From contig NZ_BSOW01000013.1 in assembly GCF_030160715.1 (NCBI RefSeq), positions 124,001-188,000 on the forward strand: a stretch of DNA of 64,000 nucleotides, read 5' to 3'. The notes below the pieces were generated by a model, which had not been told where the DNA came from, ran no database searches, and was given only the letters and a program-made list of their open reading frames with translations. The translations under genes and the position numbers were made by a program. Below, piece by piece: positions 16,979 through 24,751 of the stretch. Within the stretch, counting starts at the first letter, position 1, and the number at the start of each line of letters is the position of its first letter. The stretch is from Bradyrhizobium iriomotense. Its GTDB lineage: Bacteria > Pseudomonadota > Alphaproteobacteria > Rhizobiales > Xanthobacteraceae.

Positions 16979-18484
16979 TCACGCGCTCTGTGCGGTCTTC
17001 ACCACCACAACGTTGGTGTCGTCATGCGCGGCGGCCTCGCGCGCGGCCTTGTCGGCGTCGCCAGCGCGCTTCTCGGCGTCGCCAGCGCGCCTTTCGGCGT
17101 CGCCCGCGTTTCGTTGCGCATCGCCTGCGTGCCGCTTCAGATTCTCGCGCCGCATGCCGATCTCGTCGCGGACGAATTCATAGCCGAGCTTGAATGTATC
17201 GAGCCCGTCGGTACTGATCGTGCCGTCTCTTAGTCCCACCACGGCTGTGCGCAGGATCGCCTCGAGCTCGTCCGCCAGGCACTCGAGCTCGTCGAGCGAA
17301 TGCGCATGCTCGACGCGCTCGCCGACATCGAGGATGGCCGTGGAGAGCTCGCTGGCCTTCTCCGGTGCGATCCTGGTGATCTTGGCGTAGATCGCCGCGA
17401 AGATCGAGCCGATGACGCTGAGCGCGCCGGCGCCCAGGTACATCATGTCGCTGTACTTATCCATGAACGACTTGGTGTCGTCGTTGATGTAGTCGGCCGC
17501 ACCCTGCTGGGCCATGACGAAGGCGTCCTTGTCGGTCGATGCCGGCTCGATCCGGGTGGCGAAGCCGCTGTCGAGCCCGAGCTCCGACTTGTTCTCGTAG
17601 ATGATCCGCGCGAGTTCGCCGCCGGTGCTCCCCGACATCTTCGATTGTGCGACCAGCAGCCATTCGAGCCCGATCGTGTCGAGGTCGTCGTCGGGAATTT
17701 CCGGCGAGGCCGACAGCGTGCCCGCCGTCAAGGTCTCCTCGGAAATGCCGGGAATCTTGCGCGCCAGCGCCTTGGCCTCGTCGATGGCGTTCAGCGTGAA
17801 GCCGCCGCGCTTGGCGACCTGCTCATAGGCTTTGTCCCGCACCGCTTTCGAGGCATGGACGATGGCGATGACAGCGGCATAGCCGCTGGCGGGCGCCAGC
17901 AGCTTGTCCAGTGTTGCGCCCTGCGGCGCCATCTGCACGCGCGCGGCGGCCTCCGGCGTGTCGGGGACGTCGAGGATGCTGCGGACGAAGGCGAGCGAAG
18001 AGTCGTTCTCGGCGCGCACCGCGACCTTCTTCTTCTTCAGTTCGGCGAGCGACTTGACCTTCTTGTTGCCGGGGCCGAGCAGAAGCACGAGATCGTGCTC
18101 GAGGATCGCGAGCGCGCGCGCCCGCGACGGCACCTTGCCGTCGGTGCGCAGGATGGCGAGATCGGCCTGCTTGCGGTCGAACTGGACAAGCGCCTTGGCG
18201 TTGTCAGGATTGTTGACGATCTTGATCCGGAACCGCGAGGCGTCGTTCCTGAGCACGGTGGCGAGCTTATTGGCGAAACGCGCCTCGTCGCTGTTGGCGT
18301 CACCGACCGCAAAGGTCAGGGTCTCCGAATTGCGGAGCATGGCCCGGCCGCCCCAGACGGTGGCGAGCGACAGGATCAAGGTCAGCACGACATAGAGCAC
18401 AACCTGCTGCTGATTGGTCTTGATGACCTTCGGGCGCGGCGGTGGGGACTGCTCGGTCGATGACATCTGGCCTTCAGCACTCAT
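16979..18484 (-). CDS. Membrane-anchored TAXI-family binding protein with C-terminal heptad repeats
   Basis: 501 residues if started at 18484; ATG starts at 18529 or 18466 are possible. TM helix 1 lies near 26-46 (VVLYVVLTLILSLATVW). A TAXI/NMT1-like periplasmic binding domain spans about 55-340, with TFAVGDANSDEARFA. TM helix 2 is near 346-368 (YLGAGALSVIGSIFAA). A cytoplasmic tail of about 130 residues ends in four AGDAxxx heptads. TAXI proteins normally serve TRAP transporters as free periplasmic receptors; two anchors and a cytosolic coil suggest a sensor or scaffold instead. No TRAP permease gene is adjacent. Function unassigned. Confidence 0.75.
   Translation of the reverse strand: MSAEGQMSSTEQSPPPRPKVIKTNQQQVVLYVVLTLILSLATVWGGRAMLRNSETLTFAVGDANSDEARFANKLATVLRNDASRFRIKIVNNPDNAKALVQFDRKQADLAILRTDGKVPSRARALAILEHDLVLLLGPGNKKVKSLAELKKKKVAVRAENDSSLAFVRSILDVPDTPEAAARVQMAPQGATLDKLLAPASGYAAVIAIVHASKAVRDKAYEQVAKRGGFTLNAIDEAKALARKIPGISEETLTAGTLSASPEIPDDDLDTIGLEWLLVAQSKMSGSTGGELARIIYENKSELGLDSGFATRIEPASTDKDAFVMAQQGAADYINDDTKSFMDKYSDMMYLGAGALSVIGSIFAAIYAKITRIAPEKASELSTAILDVGERVEHAHSLDELECLADELEAILRTAVVGLRDGTISTDGLDTFKLGYEFVRDEIGMRRENLKRHAGDAQRNAGDAERRAGDAEKRAGDADKAAREAAAHDDTNVVVVKTAQSA
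17045..17128 (-). repeat. Four tandem 21-bp coding repeats (AGDA heptads)
   Basis: Four 21-bp units at 17045, 17066, 17087 and 17108 encode AGDADKA, AGDAEKR, AGDAERR and AGDAQRN. The three distal units are nearly identical in DNA (GGCGTCGCCAGCGCG core). The repeat number may vary between strains. They lie at the end of the TAXI-like protein and probably form a charged helix. Confidence 0.85.
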
Positions 18485-18843
18485 GGCTGGCCTTATCCCG
18501 TTGCCAGGCGGCGGCCGGCTTGCCGGCAAAGACCGTCCGAAAATTCGTAAACGCCTGAAAAAAGTACGATAATCCTCTACCTCCGGATGATAGCCCCCCG
18601 GCGGCAGAATGCAAATTTCGAGCCGCGGGTAACGTTACCGCGAGGGGGCGGTGGCGACCGGTTCCTATCGTCGTTCGGCCACACCTTGCGATTTTCCGGT
18701 TCCTTCCGGGGTGCATTCCACCGCGAGAAATGTCATAAAAGCGCGATCTCGGCGATTTGGCCGGGCCCAAGAAGAAGTCGCACTGAACGCTCCATTTTTT
18801 CTTCCACGTTCAATGAGGGCGTCCAGCTTTGTCGTTTCCACCC
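18485..18843. other. Gene-free divergent region
   Basis: About 359 bp between the divergent TAXI-like gene and the DUF3307 gene, expected to hold both promoters. The only marked structure is GGTAACGTTACC at 18628-18639, a perfect 12-bp palindrome. No convincing sigma-70 boxes, repeat or small gene were recognised. Confidence 0.5.
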
Positions 18844-19230
18844 ATGTCATCGGCGGTTCCGGTCGAAGCGCTCATTGGCTGGATGCTGCTGCTCACCTTC
18901 AAGCACATCATCGCCGACTTCGTGCTTCAGACCGCCTGGATGGCGCACGGCAAGGACCAGAAGCATGGCTGGGCCCTGCCGCTCCTGGTGCACTGCCTGG
19001 TGCACCTTGCGGTTGCGCTGCCGCTGATCCTGATATTCGCGCCAAAGTTCTGGTTCGTCGCCGTGATTGATTTCGCGATCCACATCACGGTCGATCGGGC
19101 CAAGGGATTCGTCTCGGCCAATTTCGGCGTCAACCAGGAGCACCCTTGGTTCTGGACCCTGATCGGCGTCGACCAGGCGCTGCACCACCTCACCGGATTT
19201 GGGCTGTCGATTTTCATGGCCGCGAACTGA
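18844..19230 (+). CDS. DUF3307 small membrane protein
   Basis: 128 residues from ATG 18844 (a TTG 15 bases earlier is possible). Four hydrophobic stretches are visible, with conserved-looking polar residues in KHIIADFVLQT, HCLVHL, DFAIHITVDR and DQALHHLT. The His/Asp pattern within helices is typical of DUF3307 and may bind metal; that is inference. No clear ribosome-binding site is seen. It probably stands alone. Function unknown. Confidence 0.8.
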   Translation: MSSAVPVEALIGWMLLLTFKHIIADFVLQTAWMAHGKDQKHGWALPLLVHCLVHLAVALPLILIFAPKFWFVAVIDFAIHITVDRAKGFVSANFGVNQEHPWFWTLIGVDQALHHLTGFGLSIFMAAN

Positions 19231-19358
19231 GCCCGCCGGCTTCGGCGGCGTTCCGATTCGCAAAACCGGGCGCAAGACACCCGGAACACTCCGGCCCGTG
19301 TGGTTAACCTTTCGTTAGAGAATTGCGCTGCATCTTCGGCATAAGACGGAGAATCGCA

Positions 19359-19757
19359 ATGTTTTCAAGCCGAGACGCCTACGAAAGCGATTTCTGCCCG
19401 GTCCGCGAAGAGCTCCTGGGCGAGATGTATCGCGCCAGCGAAAGCGGCCTGCCGAAACTGGTTGAGAGTGTTGCCCCCGAGGCCCGCGCCAGGCTGGCCT
19501 TGTTCTGCTACCGCCGCAGCCATCTGCATTCGCTGGCGGTCGCGATCGCGGCGACCTGCACGGAGCGCGAACTGATCGAGAGCGGGGGGCGCGTCGGCTC
19601 CACGCTTTACGCGCTGTCGCGTGAAAGCACGGCCAAGGCATCGCCGTCGCTGTCGGGCAGCCGCAAGCCGATTACGCTATCGACCAAACCGCTCTCGGTG
19701 CTTGCGCCGCTCGAGGACGAACTCGACGACGATCTCGTTGAAGCCGTTCCCGCCTAA
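19359..19757 (+). CDS. Hypothetical protein, 132 residues
   Basis: GGAGAA lies 5-10 bases before ATG 19359, which supports this start (MFSSRDAYESDF). The protein is mostly helical in composition up to about residue 85, then Ser/Pro-rich, with an acidic tail (EDELDDDLVEAV). No signal peptide or membrane segment is seen. Its stop overlaps the stop of the convergent cysteine-cluster gene by a few bases. No family was recognised. Confidence 0.7.
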   Translation: MFSSRDAYESDFCPVREELLGEMYRASESGLPKLVESVAPEARARLALFCYRRSHLHSLAVAIAATCTERELIESGGRVGSTLYALSRESTAKASPSLSGSRKPITLSTKPLSVLAPLEDELDDDLVEAVPA

Positions 19758-20080
19758 AGCGTCACATCGATCACCGGCAGTCCGAACTTCCGCCGCGCCA
19801 TCGCGCATTCGGCATCGCCAGGCATGCAGGTGCGGCACACCTCCGGCCGCACGGCATAGATGCCGCAGGCGGTCGCATCCCCGATCTTCCCTTTCAGCGC
19901 CGAACAACGATCGCCGTCGCAGCGCATGCCCGATTGCCGTTCGTTGACGAAGGCTTGCGGGATCAGCGCGAGCTCCTCGTCGCTCTCGATCGAGAAGCGC
20001 GGCCAGTTCACCGAGTAGGCGCAGCAGGCGCCGCAAGCCTGGCAAAGCTGCGACAGGTCGGTCGTGGAGTTCTGGTCCAT
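19754..20080 (-). CDS. YkgJ-type cysteine-cluster protein
   Basis: 108 residues from ATG 20080 (MDQNSTTDL). The pattern CQACGACC, then CDGDRCSAL, ACGIYAVRPEVCRTC and CAMARR is typical of the YkgJ/UPF0153 family, presumed to bind Zn or Fe-S. AAGGA lies 13 bases upstream. It begins 5 bp after the stop of the YafY-type regulator on the same strand and is probably cotranscribed with it. The function of this family is not established. Confidence 0.82.
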   Translation of the reverse strand: MDQNSTTDLSQLCQACGACCAYSVNWPRFSIESDEELALIPQAFVNERQSGMRCDGDRCSALKGKIGDATACGIYAVRPEVCRTCMPGDAECAMARRKFGLPVIDVTL

Positions 20081-20085
20081 GTCGC

Positions 20086-20784
20086 TCAATTGTCCTTCGG
20101 CTGACCCCACACGAGGCTCTGCCGCCACTTGGCGCGCAGCACGTCACGCCGCTCGGGATATCTCTCGTCGAGATAGGTCGCATCTACCACGCGGTCGGTG
20201 CGGAAGCTGCGGAAATCGTTGCGCAGCTCGCACCAGGCTGCGAGCAGCCGCACCGCCTCGAGATAGCCGACCGCGATCGGCCAGATCGTGCGCTGGCTGT
20301 CGCGGCCCTGCTCATCGCGATAGCGCAGCGTGATCTTCTTGCCCTCATGGATCTGCGTGCGCGTGCGCACCATGTCCATGCGGTCGGGTTCACGATTCCA
20401 GCTCGGTCGCGCGCGGCTTGCCGGCTCCAGCACGAAGGGACGCAGACGCTCGGGCACGGTGTCGGCGATCTTCGCCATCAGGTCCTCGGCGGCGCGCGCC
20501 AGTGCCGTGTCGGCGTGGCCGGCTACCCATTGCGCACCCAGCACCGCCGCCTCGATCTCGTCGGGTGTCAGCATCAAAGGCGGCAGGTCAAAACCCTTCT
20601 CCAGGATGTAGCCCATGCCGGCCTCGCCGCGGATCGGCACGCGCTGGCCGATCAACGTTGCGATGTCCCGATAGACAGTGCGCTTGGAGGTCTCGAGCTC
20701 GGCCGCGATCGCGTCCGCGGTCAGCGGTTTGCGGGTGCGCCTTAAGACCTGGATGATCTGAAACAGCCGGTCGGCACGTCTCAT
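20086..20784 (-). CDS. YafY-type transcriptional regulator (HTH plus WYL domain)
   Basis: 232 residues. The N-terminal winged helix is visible in LFQIIQVLRRTRKPLTADAI and TVYRDIATL. A WYL domain lies at about 140-215, where IWPIAVGYLEAVRLLAAWC replaces the canonical WYL triplet region. Such regulators bind the promoter of a divergent gene, here the small ORF and glutathione transferase starting at 20898. Two palindromes in the intergenic region are candidate operators. It is probably followed in the same transcript by the YkgJ-type gene. Confidence 0.9.
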   Translation of the reverse strand: MRRADRLFQIIQVLRRTRKPLTADAIAAELETSKRTVYRDIATLIGQRVPIRGEAGMGYILEKGFDLPPLMLTPDEIEAAVLGAQWVAGHADTALARAAEDLMAKIADTVPERLRPFVLEPASRARPSWNREPDRMDMVRTRTQIHEGKKITLRYRDEQGRDSQRTIWPIAVGYLEAVRLLAAWCELRNDFRSFRTDRVVDATYLDERYPERRDVLRAKWRQSLVWGQPKDN

Positions 20785-20802
20785 GACACGTCTTCCGATT
20801 TG

Positions 20803-20823
20803 GCGCCGTTTAAAAAACGGCGC
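20803..20823. promoter_or_regulatory. Perfect inverted repeat in the YafY/GST divergent region
   Basis: Nine-base arms GCGCCGTTT and AAACGGCGC flank AAA. It lies 19 bp upstream of the regulator start and could be an operator or part of its leader. Symmetry is exact; function is inferred. Confidence 0.5.
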
Positions 20824-20828
20824 GCGGA

Positions 20829-20850
20829 TGCTGACAGGATGTTGGCAGCA
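20829..20850. promoter_or_regulatory. Candidate YafY-family operator
   Basis: Arms TGCTGACA and TGGCAGCA (one mismatch) enclose a short spacer. The ACAGGATGTTG core resembles sites seen upstream of genes divergent from YafY-type regulators. It is 48 bp before the small ORF at 20898. Confidence 0.5.
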
Positions 20851-20897
20851 GGGGAGTTCTATACCGGGACAACACTTCGAATGAAGAGGATTTGTCC

Positions 20898-21161
20898 ATG
20901 ATGCTTCCCACCACCTTCAGCCAGGCGAGCCCGCTGTGGCGGGTGCAGGCCTTGCTGCAAACCTTCACTCTTGGCCGTCTCGGTGTGTTCGATCTCATCT
21001 TCGTCGACCTCCGTCTCGCGATTGTCGCTCTCGTGGCACGCTCGCTGCTCGGGGCTGCGGACGCCGTGGTTAGCCACGTCATGGCCCGCGCCTGGCAGGG
21101 GGCCCGTTTCGCGCAGGATATCACGGCTGCTGCCACCATGGTGGCAGCAGCCGGTCGGTAG
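20898..21161 (+). CDS. Small hypothetical protein, about 87 residues
   Basis: Two adjacent ATGs at 20898 and 20901 follow GAGGAT by a few bases, supporting translation. It contains a hydrophobic amphipathic stretch (FDLIFVDLRLAIVALVARSL) and an Ala-rich C-terminus. It lies between a regulator operator and a glutathione transferase gene 36 bp downstream, so it is probably the first gene of that unit. No family was recognised, and a non-coding leader cannot be excluded. Confidence 0.5.
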   Translation: MMLPTTFSQASPLWRVQALLQTFTLGRLGVFDLIFVDLRLAIVALVARSLLGAADAVVSHVMARAWQGARFAQDITAAATMVAAAGR

Positions 21162-21197
21162 GTTCCAACAACTGTTTCGGGGATCAGGAGCAATAGC

Positions 21198-21926
21198 ATG
21201 ATCACGCTTTACGGCTTTGGCATCGGCTTCGGCCTGCCGGAAATCAGCCCCTTCGTCACCAAGACGGAGGTGCAGTTGAAGATGGCAGGACTGCCCTATC
21301 GGAAGGAGCGGGCGATGCCGCCCGCTTCGCCCAAGGGGCAGTTGCCGTTCATCGACGACGATGGCGAGGCGGTCGCCGATTCCACCTTCATCCGGGCGCA
21401 TATCGAGCGCCGCTATGGTTTCGACTTCGATGCCGGGTTGTCGTTGCAGGAGCGCGCGCAGGCCTGGGCCTTCGAGCGCATGATCGAGAGTCATGTCTAC
21501 TGGGCGCTGGTCGGCGCACGCTGGGTGGACCCGGTCAATTTCGCCAAAGGCCCGGCGCATTTCTTCGACGGCGCGCCGGAGCACAATCGCGAGAAGCTTC
21601 GCGAGGACGCGCAATTCCGCGTCGCCGAGAACTATCTGCTGTCAGGGCTCGGCCGGCACGCGCCCGATGACGACGTCGATCTCGCCGTGCGTTCGCTGTT
21701 CGCGCTGTCGGTGCAGCTCGGCGACAAGGCTTATCTGATGGGCAACAAGCCCTGCGGCGTCGATGCAACCGCCTTCGGCGCGCTCGGCGGAATTTTGACG
21801 CCATTCTTCGAATCCAGGTTGCGCGAGCGGGCGGAAGAGTTTCCGAACCTCAGGGCGTATGTCGATCGCATGATGGACCAATACTATCCGGAGTTCGCCT
21901 GGACGAAACTGCGAGAGGCGGCTTAA
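21198..21926 (+). CDS. Glutathione S-transferase family protein
   Basis: 242 residues. The N-terminal thioredoxin-like domain (about 1-75) contains SPKGQLPFIDDDG and DSTFI, the glutathione-binding segment. The C-terminal all-helical domain follows and ends with a segment of the metaxin/GST_C type (FPNLRAYVDRMM). GGATCAGGAG precedes ATG 21198 by 8 bases. It would conjugate or exchange glutathione on an electrophile. It is probably controlled by the divergent YafY-type regulator. Substrate unknown. Confidence 0.87.
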   Translation: MITLYGFGIGFGLPEISPFVTKTEVQLKMAGLPYRKERAMPPASPKGQLPFIDDDGEAVADSTFIRAHIERRYGFDFDAGLSLQERAQAWAFERMIESHVYWALVGARWVDPVNFAKGPAHFFDGAPEHNREKLREDAQFRVAENYLLSGLGRHAPDDDVDLAVRSLFALSVQLGDKAYLMGNKPCGVDATAFGALGGILTPFFESRLRERAEEFPNLRAYVDRMMDQYYPEFAWTKLREAA

Positions 21927-21952
21927 GCGTATATTGCTTCCACGGGCTCGCT

Positions 21953-22195
21953 GCACCTCGCCCGCTTGCGGGGGAGGTCGGCGCGAAGCGCCGGGTGGGG
22001 GCTCTCTCGGTTAAAGCATGATCCGGAAAAGTGTGAAACGGTTTTCCGAAAAGATCATCCGCAAACAACAACCTAAAGCGCGATGATGATTCATCCTAAT
22101 CTCATCGCGCTTTAGGGGACTTCCTCGGCAAATCTCGAAAAATCCCTACGCGGAGGCACCCTCACCCCAACCCTCTCCCGCAAGCGGGAGAGGGA
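21953..22195. repeat. Composite of palindromic repeats, families F and G
   Basis: 21953-22005 is a family F element (CACCTCGCCCGCTTGCGGGG with GCGCGAAGCGC). 22012-22115 is family G: GATCCGGAAAAGTGTGAAAC pairs with CGGTTTTCCGAAAAGATC, then AAAGCGCGATGATGA pairs with CTCATCGCGCTTT. 22158-22195 is another F hairpin (CCCTCTCCCGCAAGCGGGAG). Family G matches a widespread Bradyrhizobium palindrome as I know it. Confidence 0.8.
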
Positions 22196-22241
22196 GCGCG
22201 CCGACACCGTGGCTACAACTTGATCTCAGCAGCAAAAGAAA

Positions 22242-22266
22242 AGAGCCGGCCCGACGGGCCGGCTCT
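22242..22266 (-). terminator. Rho-independent terminator of the hydroxycinnamate operon
   Basis: An 11-bp perfect stem AGAGCCGGCCC / GGGCCGGCTCT with loop GAC lies 24 bp beyond the stop of the binding-protein gene. On the minus strand it is followed by TTTTCTTTTGC, a good U tract. Confidence 0.88.
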
Positions 22267-22289
22267 GATCGTTGGAATGATCGGCGCGC

Positions 22290-23441
22290 TTACTTCACCA
22301 GCTTGTACTTGCCGTTCGTCACCGTGAGCAGGATGCGTGAGCGCTCGTCGAGGCCGTAGCGGTCCTTTTCGGTGAAGTTGTAGACGCCCTGGCTCGCCGC
22401 CAATTCCTTCTCCGACAGCAGGGCCTGGCGGATCGCTTCGCGGAATTCCGGCGTGCCGGGCTTGGCGGTCTTCAGCGCCGTCGGAACGATGCGCTTGAGA
22501 AGCTCGAAGGCATCGTAGGAGTGGCCGGCGAACTGGCTGCGGCTGTTCGGGCCGTACTTGGCTTCATAGGCGGTGTTGAGCGCAAGGCCCGGCTTCTTGG
22601 TCTGCGCCTCGTCCGGCTGGTCCTCCGGATCCATCACGGGCCCTGAGGCCATCAGCACGCCTTCCGCCGCTTTGCCGGCGATGCGGATGAAGTCCATGCT
22701 CGCCGCGCCATGGGTCTGATAGATCAGGCCCTGATAGCCGCGCTCGCGCAGCTCGGTCTGCGGCAGCGCGGCTGCGGTGCCGGACGCGCCGACCAGGATC
22801 GCGTCGGGATTGGCGGCGACGAGCTTCAGCACCTGTCCGGTCACCGACGTATCGGGACGCGCGAAGCGCTCCTCGTCGGCGATGGTCATGCCCATCGGCC
22901 CGGTCTGCGCCTTCAAATCATTGAACCAGAGGTCGCCGTACGAATCCGAATAGCCGATATAGCCGATGGTCTTCACGCCCTTGGACTTCATGTGGTCGTA
23001 GAGCACCTTGCCCACGATCGGGATCGGCTGCGGCATCGCCACCGACCACTTCATGCGCTCAGGCGTGATCGGGAAGGGGGCGAGGCCGAAATGCGGAATG
23101 CCGGCTTCGTTCGCGACGTTGGAAACCGCGATCGTCGGCGGCGTCAGCGCCGAGCCCATGATGATGTCGGCCTTGGATTCCGTGACGAAGCGGCGCGCGT
23201 TGGTGGTCGCGGTGGTCGGGTCGCCGCCGTCGTCGAGCACGATCACCTTCAGCGGCACGCCGGCGATTTCCTTCGGCACGAACTCCAGCGCGTTGCGCTC
23301 GGGAATGCCGAGCGCCGCGCCCGGACCGGTCGTGGTGGTTGTGATGCCGATGGTGATTTCGCTGGTCTGGGCCATCGCGGGCAGCGCCGGCAGGGCCAGT
23401 GTTGCCGCTGTTATCGCGGCGCTCAGGTAAAAGCGTTTCAT
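22290..23441 (-). CDS. Periplasmic substrate-binding protein, branched-chain-amino-acid/aromatic-acid type
   Basis: 383 residues. Signal peptide MKRFYLSAAITAATL...AMA, cleaved before QTSEITIG. The mature protein is a type I periplasmic binding fold (Peripla_BP_6) beginning ITIGITTTTTGPGAALG. It is the last gene of a five-gene unit (27455 down to 22290) that activates and degrades hydroxycinnamates. It is therefore a good candidate receptor for the orphan LivF-LivMG-LivH permease at 35208-38751, which has no receptor gene beside it. In R. palustris comparable receptors bind phenylpropanoids. Ligand identity is inferred from context. Confidence 0.85.
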   Translation of the reverse strand: MKRFYLSAAITAATLALPALPAMAQTSEITIGITTTTTGPGAALGIPERNALEFVPKEIAGVPLKVIVLDDGGDPTTATTNARRFVTESKADIIMGSALTPPTIAVSNVANEAGIPHFGLAPFPITPERMKWSVAMPQPIPIVGKVLYDHMKSKGVKTIGYIGYSDSYGDLWFNDLKAQTGPMGMTIADEERFARPDTSVTGQVLKLVAANPDAILVGASGTAAALPQTELRERGYQGLIYQTHGAASMDFIRIAGKAAEGVLMASGPVMDPEDQPDEAQTKKPGLALNTAYEAKYGPNSRSQFAGHSYDAFELLKRIVPTALKTAKPGTPEFREAIRQALLSEKELAASQGVYNFTEKDRYGLDERSRILLTVTNGKYKLVK

Positions 23442-23519
23442 CTATTCCTCCCTTTAGGTGTGTCTTTGAAAGCAGACTTTGTGATCGAATTCAGCCCCGT
23501 CTTTGGGCGGTGCGGCGAT

Positions 23520-23939
23520 TTAGCTCCCGGTGAACTTGGCGACCATCTCCGACGGAAACGGCGCGGATTTCAGCTTGTCGGGATTGGCCGGGTCGCGGCG
23601 GACGAGAACGCGGGTCTCGAAGGCCTCGATCGCCAAGGCCTCGCCCTTGTAGACGTCGTGCTTCACCTCGAAGCTCGAGCGCTTGATGCTCTCGATTCTG
23701 GTCTCGATGGTGATCCAGTCGCCATGGGTCGAGGGGATGTAGAACTTCGCCCGCGTGTCGACCATGGGAATGCCGACCAGGCCGTATTTGTGGACCAGGT
23801 CCTGTTTCGAGAAGCCGGCCTTCTCGAACAGCACCGAGGTCGAATCGTCGAACATCGAGAAATAGCGCGGGTAATAGACGATGTTGGCGGGGTCGCAGTC
23901 ACCCCACTGGATCTGGACGTCGCGCCGATGAACGAACAT
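23520..23939 (-). CDS. 4-Hydroxybenzoyl-CoA-type thioesterase
   Basis: 139 residues, hot-dog fold. The motif IQWGDCDPANIVYYPRYF carries the catalytic Asp of the Pseudomonas-type 4-hydroxybenzoyl-CoA thioesterase. The start at 23939 (MFVHRRDVQ) has AAGG 10 bases upstream. It lies 25 bp after the SDR gene in the same operon. In a beta-oxidative hydroxycinnamate route this enzyme would release 4-hydroxybenzoate from its CoA ester, feeding PobA at 31569. Confidence 0.88.
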   Translation of the reverse strand: MFVHRRDVQIQWGDCDPANIVYYPRYFSMFDDSTSVLFEKAGFSKQDLVHKYGLVGIPMVDTRAKFYIPSTHGDWITIETRIESIKRSSFEVKHDVYKGEALAIEAFETRVLVRRDPANPDKLKSAPFPSEMVAKFTGS

Positions 23940-23964
23940 GCGCTGGCCTTGCTGTCGTTGTGCC

Positions 23965-24726
23965 TTACTTCGGCGCCATGCGCAGCGAGCCGTCGAGCCG
24001 CACCACCTCGCCGTTGAGATAGGCATTCTCGACCATGTGCAGCGCGAGCGCCGCGAACTCGTCGGCGTTGCCGAGCCGGCGCGGGAAGGGGATCGCCGCG
24101 GCAAGCGAATCCTGGGCTTCCTGCGGCAGGTTTGCGAGCAGCGGGGTGAGGAACAGGCCGGGCGCGATGGTCAGCACGCGGACGCCGAATTGCGCGAGCT
24201 CGCGCGCGATCGGCAGCGTCATGCCGACGATGCCGCCCTTGGATGCCGAATAGGCGGACTGGCCGATCTGGCCGTCATAGGCTGCAACGGACGCGGTGTT
24301 GATGATAACACCGCGCTCGCCACTCGCCTGCGGCTCGAGCTTGGACATCTCGGTGGCGGCAAGACGCAGCATGTTGAAGGTGCCGATCAGGTTGACCTTG
24401 ATCACCTTGTCGAAATCGGCGAGCGCCATCGGACCATCGCGGCCGACCACGCGCTTGGCAACGCCGATGCCGGCGCAGTTGACGAGCACGCGGGCCGGGC
24501 CGTGGGCCTTGGCGGCTGCCGCGATCGCTGCTTCAGCCGAGGCGGCGTCGGAGACGTCGCAGGTCACGGCCACGCCCTTGATCTCGGCCGCGACGGTTTC
24601 GGCGAGCTTGGTATTGAGGTCGCAGACTGCGACCTTGGCGCCCTGCGCCGCAAGCTTTCGCGCGGTGGCCGCGCCCAGTCCCGATGCACCGCCGGTGACG
24701 ATGGCTGCCTGATCCCTTAACAACAT
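23965..24726 (-). CDS. SDR-family 3-hydroxyacyl-CoA dehydrogenase (HSD10-like)
   Basis: 253 residues. NAD motif TGGASGLG at 11-18; Ser146, Tyr159 and Lys163 form the catalytic set. It is strongly similar throughout to the enzyme at 7696 (NVNLIGTFN, GVIINTASVAAY and GQIGQ are shared or nearly so). In this operon it would oxidise the 3-hydroxy-3-arylpropanoyl-CoA made by the hydratase, giving the 3-keto ester for thiolysis. It lies between the ligase and the thioesterase with gaps of about 25 bp. Confidence 0.9.
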   Translation of the reverse strand: MLLRDQAAIVTGGASGLGAATARKLAAQGAKVAVCDLNTKLAETVAAEIKGVAVTCDVSDAASAEAAIAAAAKAHGPARVLVNCAGIGVAKRVVGRDGPMALADFDKVIKVNLIGTFNMLRLAATEMSKLEPQASGERGVIINTASVAAYDGQIGQSAYSASKGGIVGMTLPIARELAQFGVRVLTIAPGLFLTPLLANLPQEAQDSLAAAIPFPRRLGNADEFAALALHMVENAYLNGEVVRLDGSLRMAPK

Positions 24727-24751
24727 GGCGTTCTCCTTTGGCGGATTGTTT

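Larger units (their letters stand above)
21927..22289. other. Gene-free stretch packed with repeats and a terminator
   Basis: About 363 bp between converging genes. It holds, in order, a family F palindrome, a family G element and a second family F arm (all in the repeat entry at 21953-22195), and a bidirectional terminator at 22242-22266. No coding sequence was seen. Confidence 0.8.

Noticed and set aside
17045..17128. CRISPR-like array
   Set aside because: The units are directly adjacent 21-bp coding repeats without spacers.
18628..18639. 12-bp palindrome GGTAACGTTACC as an operator
   Set aside because: Perfect but short, no regulator gene adjoins it and no promoter boxes could be placed, so it was not listed as a regulatory site.
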